Assembly: GCA_905221605.1 (NCBI GenBank)
Contig: CAJNDS010000844.1
Location: 1-60,230, forward strand
Direction: 5' to 3'
Length of the DNA: 60,230 bases
Origin: Symbiodinium natans
Lineage: Eukaryota; Sar; Dinophyceae; Suessiales; Symbiodiniaceae
This document shows positions 10,303-22,344 of the stretch, piece after piece. Each line of letters starts with the position of its first letter. Within the stretch, counting starts at the first letter, position 1. Under the pieces are notes generated by a model. The model saw nothing but the letters and a program-made list of their open reading frames with translations, ran no database searches and was not told the DNA's origin. Position numbers and translations under genes: made by a program.

Positions 10303-10739
10303 GGGGCGATCCTTCCTTTGTGCCAAATCCTCGTCCCTCAGCCCTAAACCCTAGACCCTAGACCCTAAACCCTAAACCCTAAACCCACACCTTAGACCCC
10401 AAACCCTAACCCCAAACCCTAAACCCAGCTTTCATCTGCCGAAAGGCTGATGTGAGCTCGACGCCACCCCATGCCTCAAGCCCGGCCATATAGAGAAAGG
10501 GTCCTGCAAGGCACATGCCAACCCAGCTGAAGGGTTGAGGGTTGAGGGTGTAAGGTTTAAGGTTTAGGGTTTAGGGTTTAGGGTTTAGGGTTTAGGGGCC
10601 TTTAAATCCCTGCGAGGTTCCCAGCCCTAACTTGCCCCGACATCAGGTCCTCCAGGACGTTTGCTTGCCAACTCCCGTTGCCCATGGCCGCCGATCTTGG
10701 CCTCAGCCTACAGAAGAGGTGGGAACAAAAGGCCTGCTA

Positions 10740-10832
10740 GGAGGTTCATGGTACTTACTGTGCCCTAATATGGCTATAAGTATAGTCATAAGTACAGTTA
10801 TATTTGGTTAAGAAGTAACATGAACCTCCAAG
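10740..10832. mobile_element. Palindromic miniature element, family A, copy 2
   Basis: Left end GGAGGTTCATGGTACTTACT and right end AAGTAACATGAACCTCC are inverted repeats, enclosing a short centre with TATAAGTATAGTCATAAGTA. It is separated by about 15 bp from a second, different-subtype copy at 10847. Confidence 0.72.
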
Positions 10833-10846
10833 CGGGGCTCTCGCTG

Positions 10847-10954
10847 CTTGGAGGTTCATGGGTTTTAAGTAAGGTTCTGAGTAGGGTAACTATGGTCATG
10901 ACCTTTTTTCAGGGCACTTCTGACACGACGTTTAAGTGCCTATGAACCTTCGAG
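10847..10954. mobile_element. Palindromic miniature element, family A, copy 3 (second subtype)
   Basis: Starts CTTGGAGGTTCATGGG and ends CCTATGAACCTTCGAG. The interior AAGTAAGGTTCTGAGTAGGG and ACCTTTTTTCAGGGCAC is shared with the copy at 40747-40859 but not with copies 1, 2 and 5, so at least two subtypes exist. Confidence 0.68.
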
Positions 10955-11640
10955 TCGTTCTTCGAGCATTAGGAGTGAACCAGCCCATGCTAAGCCGAAA
11001 AAATATAGCCCTCATCCCAAACCGCAATAGTTACGGCAAACTTCTTAAGCCTTAAAGGAGAGTTTCATCATAAGCCCTGAAAAATCGCAAGCCGGCCCGG
11101 CCTGAAGTATACCTGCATACGCGGGTAGGCACTCCTGAGATGCAATGGCAAGCCGAGGGCGTACGCTAAGGACTCGCAACGTGCGCAGGCTCGTGGATAA
11201 CATCCTTCCCCTTAAGCCCCAAAACTAGGTATGCCCTTACAACTCTCTGAAAAGTCTTCCCAAGTAAGGTACTCTTGAACAACACCTGAGTAAATAGGAG
11301 ATGTCCCTGTGTCCTGCCTAGATAAAGAGTGTTCTTAGTAATTAGTCCCCTAGGCTTTTCGATAGAAACAAGAAGAAAACACGCTTCCTGCGGAGACTTG
11401 GTGGAATTAGTCCCTAAACCGTCACAGGCCCTGTGCCCTAAAGCCTCTAAACTCCATATGACCCATGAACCCCCACACCCTATAAACCCTAGAAATGCCC
11501 TCCAGAGCCCTACAATCCCCTATAGAATGGCCCTGCAAACCCTGACAAACTATTACACACCCCTACAAACCCCCTACGAAAGCCGACAAAATCCCTGAAA
11601 AGCACTAGAAACCCTACAGTATACAACAACCACCCCAACA
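10955..11640. other. Unique segment with degenerate C-rich repeat, no gene assigned
   Basis: About 690 bp. The right half (11450-11640) drifts into degenerate CCCTA-containing sequence (CCCTACAAACC, CCCTATAAACC). A frame at 11329-11598 runs into this repeat and is not credible. Confidence 0.35.
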
Positions 11641-12144
11641 CCCTAAACCCTAAACCCTAAACTCTAAACTCTAAGCCCCACAAAACTCTGCTAGAAACCC
11701 TCGAAACCCTCGACACCTTCGACACCCTAAACCCTAAACCCTAAACCCTAAACCCTAAACCCTAAACCCTAAACCCTAAACCCTAAAACGCACGCCGAGG
11801 AGCCAGTTCTGGGTTCGTCTGTGCGCGAGCAGAGGATGCGCAATCAGGATGTCACCTCAGGCTCCACTTCAGCTGAGGGTTTAAGGTTTAGGGGTTTAGG
11901 GTTTAGGGTTTAAGGCTTTGTGGCCTACATGGTTCAAAATTAGGGCCCCTTTTCTGGGGTCACTTTTTTGGCGGCGGCGAAGTCTATGACAAGAAGAGAC
12001 CATAATTTTGAGAAATGAGCATATAGGGTTGCACAGGGTGTAGCGCTTCAGGTTTACGGTTCAGGGTTATACGGTTTAGAGCTATGGAGTTCTTCACGTC
12101 GGGATATAAGGATTCTCATCGGGGAGTTGTAAGAAGTAGGGTGG

Positions 12145-12305
12145 GGTTTAGGGTTTAGGGGTTTGGGGTGGGTTTAGGGTTTAGGGTTTAGGGTTTAGGG
12201 TTTAGGGTTTAGGGTTTAGGGTTTAGGGTTTAGGGTTTAGGGTTTAGGGTTTAGGGTTTAGGGTTTAGGGTTTAGGGTTTAGGGTTTAGGGTTTAGGGTT
12301 TAGGG
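12145..12305. repeat. Long TTTAGGG array
   Basis: More than twenty TTTAGGG units, nearly all perfect from about 12175 to 12305. This is among the longest and purest arrays in the window, comparable with 53094-53208 and 27527-27632. Such purity within a chromosome region suggests recent addition or gene-conversion-like homogenisation. Confidence 0.95.
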
Positions 12306-12746
12306 AGGGTCTCCTCCACACCCCAAACATGCTCCAACAGGCCAAGGAAGAGATCTACGAAGCTCTGAGGTTGAGATGTGCCCCCTTATACGAGCAGTTT
12401 TGGAATAGGGATTATAACAGGGGGCACGGTTTAGGGTTTAGGGTTTAGGGTTTAGGGTTTAGGGTTTAGGGTTTAGGGTTTGGGGTTTGGGGTTTAGGGT
12501 TTAGGGTTTAGGAACAACACAACTCTGAGGGAAGCACCAGGTCTCAGCACCACTGGCGTTGCATGGCCCAGGTCCATAGCTGAAATCTTGCCTCGCGGGC
12601 GGTCGAATCTGCGTCTGACTCCACGCTGTTTAGGGTTTAGGGTTTAGGGTTTAGGGTTTAGGGTTTGGGGTTTGGGGTTTGGGGTTGAGGGTTTAGGGTT
12701 TGGAGAACACATCCACTTGGTAGCCCATTATCCACATTACAAGATA

Positions 12747-12832
12747 AGGCTACCCTTTTTTTTGGGGTTGGCCACTTCATAAGGGAACCTGGAACTAGCA
12801 AATAGCAAAAAGGGTACCATTGGGCTACCAAG
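12747..12832. mobile_element. Short dispersed repeat, family B, copy 3
   Basis: A well-preserved copy. The left end GGCTACCCTTTTTTTTGGGG is an inverted repeat of the right end AAAGGGTACCATTGGGCTACC, and the centre carries TCATAAGGGAACCTGGAAC. Confidence 0.65.
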
Positions 12833-13560
12833 TCCATGACACCTGCTTCAACAAACCCAGCCTAAACCCTAAACCCTGAAACCCTGAAACCCTTAACCCT
12901 AAACCCTAAACCCTAAACCCTAAACCCTAAACCCTGAGCCCTGCCTTTGAGCTGGCTCTTGTACTGCTTCTGCAGCGCGGAGTTGCCTTTCGTAGATAGT
13001 TGAGAGCTCCGGCCAGGAGCGCCGTTCAGGGTACAGGGCTGCACTCCGTGCCGACTGTTTAGGTTTAGGGTTTACGGTTTAGGGTTTAGGGTTAAGGGCT
13101 AGTTCCCATCCAAGAGACGATGCGATCCTGGATGGCACGCAAACGCACCCCAACTGGCGGCACCGTCAGGCTTCTCGGACAAGGCAATCCCCATCAGCAG
13201 CCCAAAGCCATTGGGAAGCTTTCCCTCAGATCGGGGATTGAGGGTTTAGGGTTGAGGGTTTAGGGTTTATATGGTTTAGGCCTATTTTGAGATAGGTAGA
13301 ATAGAATAGAACTTCAGGACGTCACTAATGGATCCGGAATGCCCGACTTCCTTTAACTGACACAGGCCGAGGCACTCGGCCGTCGATGTGGTATCTGGCA
13401 TTTTTGTCAACCATGTCCTCAAGCCGTCTACGAGTTCCAGCAGTGGAGTAGTGACTCCAAGCAGAATTAGCCTTCTGCCGTCACTCTGTCACATCACTCT
13501 CTCACATGCGCAGCCTCAACTGAAGCCCTAGCTAGACCAAGGAGTAACCTAGGAATAAGA

Positions 13561-13620
13561 AGGGTGCCCTTTTGGTTTAAAGGGGCTCATAAGGGAACCT
13601 AAGCCCTAAGAAAGGGCAAG
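13561..13620. mobile_element. Family B, copy 4 (left part)
   Basis: AGGGTGCCCTTTTGGTTTAA followed by GGGGCTCATAAGGGAACCTA matches the left and centre of family B. The right end is degraded (AAAGGGCAAG). Confidence 0.5.
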
Positions 13621-13867
13621 TGAGGACCTGCTCTGGGTCCTATCTAAGCTCCCCCCCCTCCCCCATCCTTCCACGTCGTGTCCGTGGTGTCGCCCTCGGG
13701 AGCCACGATGGCCAATTGGCAGACTTTGGGTACTTCTGCTGGCTCCTCTGCAACCCTACTTTGGAGGAGGGTCAGGGCTTAGGGTTTAGGGTTTAGGGTT
13801 TAGGGTTTAGGGCTTAGGGTTTAGGGTTTAGGGTTTAGGGTTTAGGGTTTAGGGTTTAGGGTTTAGG

Positions 13868-13958
13868 GGAGACCCTGAAAAAAAGTAGACACCTTTCAGG
13901 TCTAAGTAGCTATAATCGGAACCCAGAACCAAAAACAAGTATTATAGTACTCCAAAAG
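13868..13958. mobile_element. Short dispersed repeat, family E, copy 2
   Basis: Aligns along its whole length with 7557-7650: ACCCTGAAAAAAAGTA, CTAAGTAGC-TATAAT, CGGAACCCAGAAC and TATAGTACTCCAAA in the same order. Confidence 0.55.
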
Positions 13959-14430
13959 GCGGGAACGACAGGGCCAGTCGTTGGACTTGAAATTGTTCTT
14001 TAAGCAGCTTAGGAGGGTTCAGTGCTCGTAAAATGCAGGAGAGTGCATCTTGCTGTCCCTGAAATTCAGTGCGCGTGCTGCACGAGAAGTCCTGGAACAG
14101 TTGCTCTGCCAAGGGCGCCACCCGCGCAAGCAGCTTTAAGAGAGCAGGGGCTTTGTCTAGCCGCACCAGGATGTTTGTCGTGCCTAGGGCGGCAACACGA
14201 AGCTGTCTTCCGGAACGTATGACTCAGAGTGAGGACGTCACAGGAGCTCATGATGTCTTGTGACAGAAGCCATGATCTGCACATTAAATCGAAATGGGGT
14301 TCCCGAATTGGGGGAACCTTTTTCAAGGGTCCTTCTTCCACGGGAGTCCTACTCTTTGGGCTCTGTGTTCGGGGTCCCTTTTTGTCGTAAACCCCCCCAA
14401 ATATCCCTCTTTTTAGCTTGGAAGCGGGCC
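13959..14430. other. Unique segment, no gene assigned
   Basis: About 470 bp with overlapping frames on both strands (for example minus strand 13942-14166, plus strand 14069-14263). It may contain a piece of a former gene, but no motif allows a strand or frame to be chosen. Confidence 0.3.
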
Positions 14431-15051
14431 AACCTCAACCCTCAACCCTCAACCCCGAACCCCTGAACCCCAAACCCGAAACCCAAACCCCTAAACCCTA
14501 AACCCTAAACCCCGAAACCCTGAAACCCTAAATGCAGATCGCCTTCCTCGGATCTCAGGAGTGGCATGTCCCAGTTGGCAGAGTTCCCGGCTGCGCCCAG
14601 CGCAGTATCGGCCAAGCGGTAAATCAAGATGTTGGACCTTTGGAATGCACAGCCCTAGGCCCTAAACCCTAAACCCTAAACCCTAAACCCTAAACTCTAA
14701 ACCCTAAACCCCAAACCCCAAACCCAAACTTGCTCCTTCCAAGTCGGAACTAAGCTCGTGGCAAGCGAACTGCGTCGTTGATCACGTCCGACATGCCGCG
14801 GTCTGCCTTAACCACCACGTATCCTGGCCACAAGCACTGCGGTTTGGGGTTTAGGGTTTAGGGTATCGGGTATAGGGTTCAGGGTTTCGGGGGTTTTGAG
14901 CCCTCGGCCCGTTGCTAGTTCTCAATGGGGAATGAGGGGATGTGGGGTACCTTCTACCCCTTTTAGATCTCATATTCCATGGCACCTGATTCCCAAAACT
15001 CCCGAATAAATCCCAATAACAACCCTTACGCCCTAAGCCTTTGGATGCGCC

Positions 15052-15120
15052 CCGTATAGTGACAGTCCTTAATAGGGATTCCAATAAGGGGGTACTAATC
15101 CCCACTAAGGACCGTTAGTA
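15052..15120. mobile_element. Palindromic miniature element, family C, copy 1
   Basis: The left end TAGTGACAGTCCTTAATAGG and the right end CCACTAAGGACCGTTAGTA are inverted repeats about 20 bp long around a centre with GGGGGTACTAATCCCC. Related segments are at 16215-16306, 33312-33353, 50982-51046 and 58868-58950. Confidence 0.65.
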
Positions 15121-15425
15121 TGCCCTAAACCCTAAACCCTAAACCCTAAACCCGGAACCCTAAACCCTAAACCCTAAGCCTTCCAGGGCTCAAGTCAAGA
15201 GCCGCGAGTCCTTTCTCGTAGAGCTGCTGCAAGGCGCCCGCGTCCAAGTCTGGAACTGGTTCCAGCGTCCGCAACGGGGGTCTCGGGGCGTCCAAGGGTT
15301 GCCTCGAGAGCTGCGGCTTCGGGTTTAGGGTTTAGGGTTTGGGGTTTGGGGTTTGGGGTTTGGGGTTTAGGGTTTAGGGTTTAGGGTTTAGGGTTTATGG
15401 TTTCGGGTTTAGGGTTCAGGGTTTG

Positions 15426-16037
15426 TCGGGGCTTGCTGGGGGGTTGCATGCATTGTTTGCTGGGGGGGCGTTTGGGGCGTTTGGGTGCTTGGCCGGGCTT
15501 AGGACACTCGCTCACTCCGCAAGGCAGCAGAAAACTCTTCAAGTTCCGCATGAGCAGAGCAGAAATTGTGATGACGACCCAAATTTTGATACATCTGCAA
15601 GCTGTGACTTGACTTTCGGAATGCCGAGGCACACCACCACGGAAGCCTCCCCTTGCGTTCGGTGCCGCTTCCAGGGGCGAGGTTCTGGCTCTCCGCTTTG
15701 AAAGCAAAGCGGCAGTTGACAGCAAGAATATCGAGAGGAAGACTCCTCAGCAACGGAAGGCCAATCTCAACCAGGATGAGCTCACACCCTGAACTCTAGA
15801 CCCTTCCCTTCAGAACCCCAAAGAACTGCACTGTTTTTGTAGGTTATTACTCTAAAGCCCTTTAAGTCTATTCCTGGGTAATTACAGACTATAGTGCAGT
15901 GTGGGTTAGAGAAGCGTAGGGTTTGGGACTTCTGAAGGACTCGACAAGACAGCATGACTACCCAAAGGCAAGTCACCCCGACCAGCGCGATCTTCCACTC
16001 GCCTGCAGCATGTCTTGATTTTCCTTTTTTTCGGGGG
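15426..16037. other. Unique segment, no gene assigned
   Basis: About 610 bp without a telomere-like block. Frames of 71 to 114 codons overlap on both strands between 15397 and 15753 and one on the minus strand at 15782-15976. None carries a recognisable domain. Confidence 0.3.
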
Positions 16038-16074
16038 AGGGTTTAGGGTTTAGGTTTAGGGTTTAGGGTGTTTT

Positions 16075-16130
16075 TTGAGGGGGCGGGGGGAAGGGGGGGG
16101 GGGGGGCGAATTTCTTCAAAGGGAGCGGGG
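16075..16130. repeat. G-rich tract
   Basis: Long runs of G (including about 14 consecutive G near 16093-16106) capable of G-quadruplex formation, just left of a family C copy. Confidence 0.8.
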
Positions 16131-16214
16131 GGGAGGCGGGGTTGAAAAACTCAGTGTGTGGGTCCTTTCGGGCTACATTCGGATTAGTGCCCACGGGAAA
16201 ATTTAAGAACCCAT

Positions 16215-16306
16215 GTTTTGGGATGTTCCCCCTTACACTGACCGTCCTTAAACATAGGGGGTACCGGGGTACCATAATCCCAAATAAGGATAGTTAGCAT
16301 AACTAG
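16215..16306. mobile_element. Miniature element, family C, copy 2
   Basis: Contains GGGATGTTCCCCCTTACACT, GACCGTCCTTAA, GGGGTACCATAATCCC and AAGGATAGTTAG in that order. It shares its first part with the copies at 58868 and (inverted) 50982. Confidence 0.62.
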
Positions 16307-17621
16307 AACTATGCTGAACTTGGATCCCTAGCAAACAGGATAGTTTTAACTGTCTCTTAAGAGTTAGAGCACCAAAACTTAAACATTATTCCCAAGTATC
16401 CCTAAGATAAGGGTGAAATATCCAAACCCTAAACCCTAAACCCTGAACCCTAAACCCCAAACCCCAAACCCCAAACCCTAAACCCTAAACCCGAAACCCT
16501 TAACCCTTTTCCAAGTCCATGCCCAGTCTCCGTGCTGTGACCAGATGTACGGCTTCCCCAGTTGGTCGTTGAAAGGCGACTCACCCTGTGCCACCGAACC
16601 CCAGCCCCAAACTTTGCCCTAAACCCTAGCCCTAAACCCTAAACCCTACACCCTAAACCCGAAACCTGAAACCCTAAACCCTAAACCCGAAACCCTAAAC
16701 CCCCCCTAACAATCCGCTTCCCATGGCGTTGATATCGGGGGTGGTCTTGGGTCTTCTCTCCCCCACGATGTGCTTACTAAGCTCAGCGCCTCCCCAGTAT
16801 ATGTATATGGGTAGAACTGTATGAGGGAATAAGGGGTGTAAGGGTTTTGTGGTAAGAAGTGTATAAGGGTTTTAGGGTATAAGGGTGTAAGGGTTTTAGG
16901 GTATAAGGGTACGGGGGGCATAAGGGGTATAAGGGTGAAGAGGTTCAGGGTTTAGTAGGCTTATATAGCACTTGCTTTTTGGAACATATCATGAGGTTGC
17001 TGGTGCAAAGCGCAGGCCAAACACAAAGCCCGTATCGAGCTTATCAACTGCCCAAGTCTTGTGAATAGTGCGGAAAGAGTGACGAACACATGACCCCAAA
17101 ACCCTAAACCCTAAACCCTAAACCCTAGAACCTAAACCCTAAACCCTAAACCCTAAACCCTAGACCCTAGACCCTAAACCCTAAACCCTAAAGCCTGGCC
17201 AAGGTGCAACATACACCCATTGGCCACAGTTCGCCATCTTTTGCTGCAGCTCATGCGTCGAACGAAACTCCTTCCATGGCTGATGACCACGGACGGAACA
17301 TGCATCCCGAACCGAAAACCCCTGTGCAGTTTGCAGTTTAGGGTTTGGGGTTTAGAGTTTAGGGTTTAGGGTTTAGGGCTAGGGTTTAGGGCAAAGTTGT
17401 TTTTGGGGGAAGACTTGCTTGCCCCGCCTCCACACACATACGCGTGTAGGTCTGGTTGAAACCCTCCTCGTCTGCATGTTTGACCTCCCAGGGATGGATG
17501 TGGAAGATCGGAGCGGCCCTGAACCTCGCACTCTCTTAATCCTGACCAGAGAACTCCTTGCGGACGACATGAGTCTCTAAAATGGGAGTCAGAAAAAGCC
17601 TACGTTACTACATAATTCCAG

Positions 17622-17668
17622 TTCAGGTATATGAACCATAAACCCCTGTAGGGTTCATTTGGTCCGCA
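17622..17668. repeat. Short dispersed repeat, family F, copy 1
   Basis: GGTATATGAACC, then GTAGGGTTCATTTGGTCC. Similar strings occur at 29563-29600 and, inverted, at 57412-57452. The family is short and its boundaries are unclear. Confidence 0.4.
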
Positions 17669-18439
17669 AGGCTCCTGCAACTCAACCACTAGATCATTTC
17701 TGGGGTCCCTAAACCCTAAACCCTAAATCCCTAAATCCCTAAACCAAGAAGCGGTTGGTGTCCAGCCTGGATCTTCTCGCCAAGAAGCTCGCCAACGCAA
17801 ATCGAGTCGGAGAACATGGCTTAGGGTTTTGGGTTTTGGGTTTAGGGTTTAGGGTTTAGGGATGCGAGGTGCAGAGCAGCTCACTGCACTCTGAGGCCTG
17901 TAAACGTTCAATGGTACAAACATAGGCTTTGGGCTTCGGGCCCATGGCGTTGTGCTGAGGTGCTCTGCTTGCGTCAACAAGCGACCCAACTCACGCGGGA
18001 AGTTCTGGGGGTTCTAGGGGTTTTGGAGGTTCTTGGGGTTCTTGGGGTTTTTGGGGTTCTGCGGGTTCTGGGGGTTCTGGGACTTCTGGGGGTTTAGGGT
18101 TTAGGATATCGGGAATAGGGTTTGGGGTATCTTATCGCCGTATCGCGTGTCCCAATGTGGGGCCCTTGCTATAAGAGATGCCGTTGCACGCAGACCAGGT
18201 ACTCTCCCGAACTTAGAAACCTGACCCCTAAACCCTAAACCCTAAATCCTAAACCCTAAACCCTAAACCCTAAACCTCCGATTCTTGAGTCCGCTGGAGA
18301 CATTGCCTCCGGTGCTCCACACCTTCCCAGGAGTCGAGGAAGGCGTTCCTGGCCATGAAGACTTGAGTGCAAGAGACATCCTCCCTTAAACCCTAAACCC
18401 TAAACCCTAAACCCTAAACCCTAAACCCTAAACCCTAAA

Positions 18440-18572
18440 CCCTAAACCCTAAAGCCTAAAGCCTAAACCCTAAACCCTAAACCCTAAAGCCTAAAGCCTA
18501 AAGCCTAAAGCCTAAAGCCTAAAGCCTAAAGCCTAAAGCCTAAAGCCTAAAGCCTAAAGCCTAAAGCCTAAA
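18440..18572. repeat. Variant heptamer array (CCTAAAG)n
   Basis: About fifteen tandem CCTAAAG units following directly on CCCTAAA units. The same C-to-G change is repeated in each unit, which shows local amplification of one variant. Confidence 0.93.
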
Positions 18573-21533
18573 CCTACAAGCTCTGCTTCCCAAAACGACC
18601 GCCATCGACTGCCCCTACCCGCCCCGAGCTCTCTGTCACTAGCACTGGGCCGCGGGCCTCTTCCCCGAGCACCTTCCGAAGGGCGCAAGGTGAGAAAATT
18701 CTTGGTTCTGAAACAATAAACCCTCAAACCTAAACCCTAAAACCGCCCCTCTGAAACAAATCAAGCTACCCTGATAGGGTTTAGAGGATTAGGGTTTAGG
18801 GGTTGGTAAACAATGTGGAATCATGGGCTTTGCTGCAGAAAAAGGAGACTGGTGTAACATCATCATTAACGTTCCTTTTACTGTCCTTCTTCAGTTGAGC
18901 AACCCCCCCCCCCCCAACCCTAAACCCCAGATTCCGAGTCAAAGTCTTTGCCTAGACGCTCGGACACACAGATCGATGTGGTCAGGTCTCCAAATTCGTA
19001 GTCCATCTTTGCGGCCACTGCTACCATACGGCCCCTGAGATTGAGGGTTCAACTCCACAGTGTACCCAGCCCCGAGCCCTAAGGCACAAACCCCAAACCC
19101 AAAACCCTAAAGCCCGAACTCTAAACCCTAAACCCCTGATCCTAAAGCTCAAGCTCGAAACCCTAACCCCTAATCCTGAAGCCCAAACTGTAAACCCAAA
19201 ACCCCTAATCCTAAAGCCCAAACTCTAAGCCCCTAAACCCTAAACACTACACCCTAAACCCAAGCTCTAAACCATAACCCTAAACCCTAAACCCTAAACC
19301 CTAAATCCTAAACCCTAAACTCTGAACCCTAAGTCCCAAACTCTTAACCTTCACCCCGTCCGCTGCAGGCCACGGGCGCCTCCTCCGCAGGCCCTGCACC
19401 CTGCCAGGCAGGCTTGGTGTAAGGTTTAGGGTTTAGGGTTTAGGGTTTAGGGTTTAGGGTTTAGGGTTTAGGGTTTAGGGTTTAGGGTTCAGGGTTTAGG
19501 GTCTAGGGTGTAAGGTTTTAGGGTTTAGGGTTTAGGGCTTTCTGAAACCCGGCCTCTTCTGCAGGAGAGCTGGCTGCACTCTCAACAAGTCCGAACACCA
19601 AGTGAGGGGATTAGCCCGACAGCCCTAAACCCTACGCCCCGAATCCTAAACCCTAAACTCCAGGCCCCAAAACCCTGTATAGAACTTACACCAAACCCGA
19701 AGCGCTAAACCCTTGTTAAACCCCGCAGTCGTTAGCGCCCCCCTCCCTGCCTTCGAATCCGCCGCAGTGTGTTCGCTTCCCAAGGCCTCAACACAGACTT
19801 GGGACTTGGGGCTTGGGGTGTTGCGGTTTTGGGTTTTGGGATTGGGGTTTAAGGTTTAGGGTAACGCTTAGGGTTTAGGGTTTAGGGTTTCCAGTAGGGG
19901 TTAGGGTTTAGGGCCACTTCTTCAAAGGTATGCGCACGCAGTCTACAACTGACAAGATTCCGCAGTGCATGCAAGTGGATCCTGAGGTCGCGTCCTGACC
20001 TCCTCTACCTCGGTCATGCTGCAGGAACACACGCTCCCTAAACCCGCAAAACCCTAGGGTTCCAAAGGGAGGGGGGTTCGGGGGGGGTATCGGTATGTTC
20101 GCTACCTACCCCCCTCTAACCCCACTCCCTTAAAAACCCTATAACCCCTATTCCTCCCCCCCCCGCCCCCCAAGAAAGAGAAACCACACCTCTCCTTACC
20201 AGATTTGGGTGAACAGAAGGCGCCACCTGATGCCTAAGAAAGCCCTTTAAGCCCCTGAAACCAGAAAAACCCGAAACCCGAAAACTTGAAACCTTAAACC
20301 CGAAACCCTCAACCTATTCAAGCCTAAACCCTAAACAGCGTTGGGAGGGTTTTCCATGGGTTGAGATCGGATCGCAGACTCCCTAGAGCAAACTAGGGTT
20401 TAGGGTCTAGGGCGTAGGGTTGACTTAGGGTGATATTTAGGTTTCGACTTGGGGTTTCTTTGGCTTTGCTTGGATTGTTTCGGGTTTTTGATAGGATTCT
20501 GAGGTTTGTCCTAGGGTTCTGTTGTTTATAAGGGTTTAGAATTTGTAGGGTTTTCAAGGGTTTGCAGGGTTTGTATATTTGTAGGGTTTGTAGTGTTTCT
20601 CGGGTTTCTTGGGTTAGGGTATGAAAGTCAGTTGCAACCGGATTGTACCCTTTGCTGACTGTGGTCTCGCGGGGAACATCCTTCAAGCCCTGAACCGTCA
20701 ACCCCAAACCCAAAAAACCCTGAACCCAAAAACCCCAAACCCTAAACCCTAACCCGAAGCCCCTAAACCCGAAACCCAAAACCCCCGAAACCACTAAACC
20801 CTAAACCCCAAACCCTAAACTGCATACTTAGCCCATGCATTCCATGGAACCCTGAACCCTGAACCCTGAACCCTAAACCCTAATCCCTAAACCGCCAGCA
20901 TTTGGCCGAGGTCCAGACGTCGTGAGAGGGCGCGCAGGCCGGAGCGAGTCTGTTCCTTTTTGGGTTTGGGGTTTAGGGTTTGGGGTTTGGGGCTTCGGGT
21001 TTAGGGTTTAGGGTTCGGGGCTTAGGGTTTAGGATTTCGGGCTTAGAGGTTTCGGGCTTAGGGTTTGGGATTTGGGGTTGCTGACCAGGGGGGGCTGCTG
21101 AGACCCTACGCCCTTCCACTATCCCAAGCAAAGTGCAACACTACTACGTCTGCAAGACCGAACTCAGCTCCATTTTGCTAACAGCTGCTAACATTTCTGG
21201 GTTGTTTAATTTAGCTGCAATGATGCTTGTTTAGGAAGACAATAGGGCTCCTCAAAAACCCTACACCCCAAACCCTAAGCCCGAAACCCTTGCTTCCCTG
21301 GCTTAGGTCTACCCTCAGAGAAAAATCCGCCTCCGAAAGCGACGCCAGCCGACGGGAGAAGTCTCGGCGGTTTTTGGGGGGTCGGGTGTGGGAGGAAGGG
21401 GGGAAGTGGTGAAGAGGTGAAGGTTTAGGGCTTGTTAGGGCCTAGGCCTGATTAGGGTCTAGGGCTGATTGGGGTTTAGGGCCAGCTTTTGCAACCTAAA
21501 GAGTCCCTTCCCTTCAGATGAAGTCGGGTTTTG

Positions 21534-21668
21534 CGCGCCCCCCCCCCCTTCCCCCCCCCTCCCCTCCGCGAATAGGGACCTTCTTGCTATGTTGGTAATT
21601 TCGTGACGAGGTATTTTCTTGTGGAAAGGGGCAGGGAAGGGTGTGGGGGAAGGGGGGGGGGGGGGTAC
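21534..21668. repeat. Inverted C-run and G-run pair
   Basis: C-rich runs at about 21538-21567 face G-rich runs at about 21646-21665 across an intervening AT-containing segment. The two could pair as a foldback or form separate quadruplex/i-motif structures. Confidence 0.55.
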
Positions 21669-22344
21669 TCGGGGTTAATTTTTTAACAGACTTATGAGCC
21701 CGATACCCCAAAACCGCTACATACAAGCCCTAAACCCTAAACCTCTAACCACTAAACCCTTCAACCTAAACCCTAAACCCCAAACCCTACACCCCAAACC
21801 CCCCTACATCCCGGAACACAGCTGAGGCGACTACGAGGCGAAGGCCGAATGTCCACACCTGGGAATTCGACCCTGGGGTTTAGGGTTTAGGGTTTAGGGT
21901 CTGGGGTTTAGGGCTTGGGGCTTAGGGTCTGGGGTTTAGGGTTTGGGGTTCAGGGCTTTGGGGTTCAGGGGTTTGGGGTGTAAGGTTTTGAGGTTGGGGT
22001 GCAGGGCTTCCCGTTCTCTTTCAATGGGGTTACCTGCCCTACTTAAGGCTCAGGGATTGCAACTTTTGGGCTTAGAGGCCCCTGCTAAAACAAATATGAA
22101 TATATACGTATACATATATAGAGAGAGAAGGACCTTACCCTAAGGAAATTTTCCTTGAACCCTAAACCCTAAACCCTATCACTCCTGGGGCATGTCTGCG
22201 GGGGTTCCAGGGTCTCTGACTTGGTTCCCTGCAGAGCCCAAGACACTCGAGGGGCAAGAAACCCTGAACTCTGAAACCTACACAGTTTGGGGTTCTAGGG
22301 TTCTAGGGTTCTAGGTTATAGGTTATAGGATTTAGGGATCAGAG

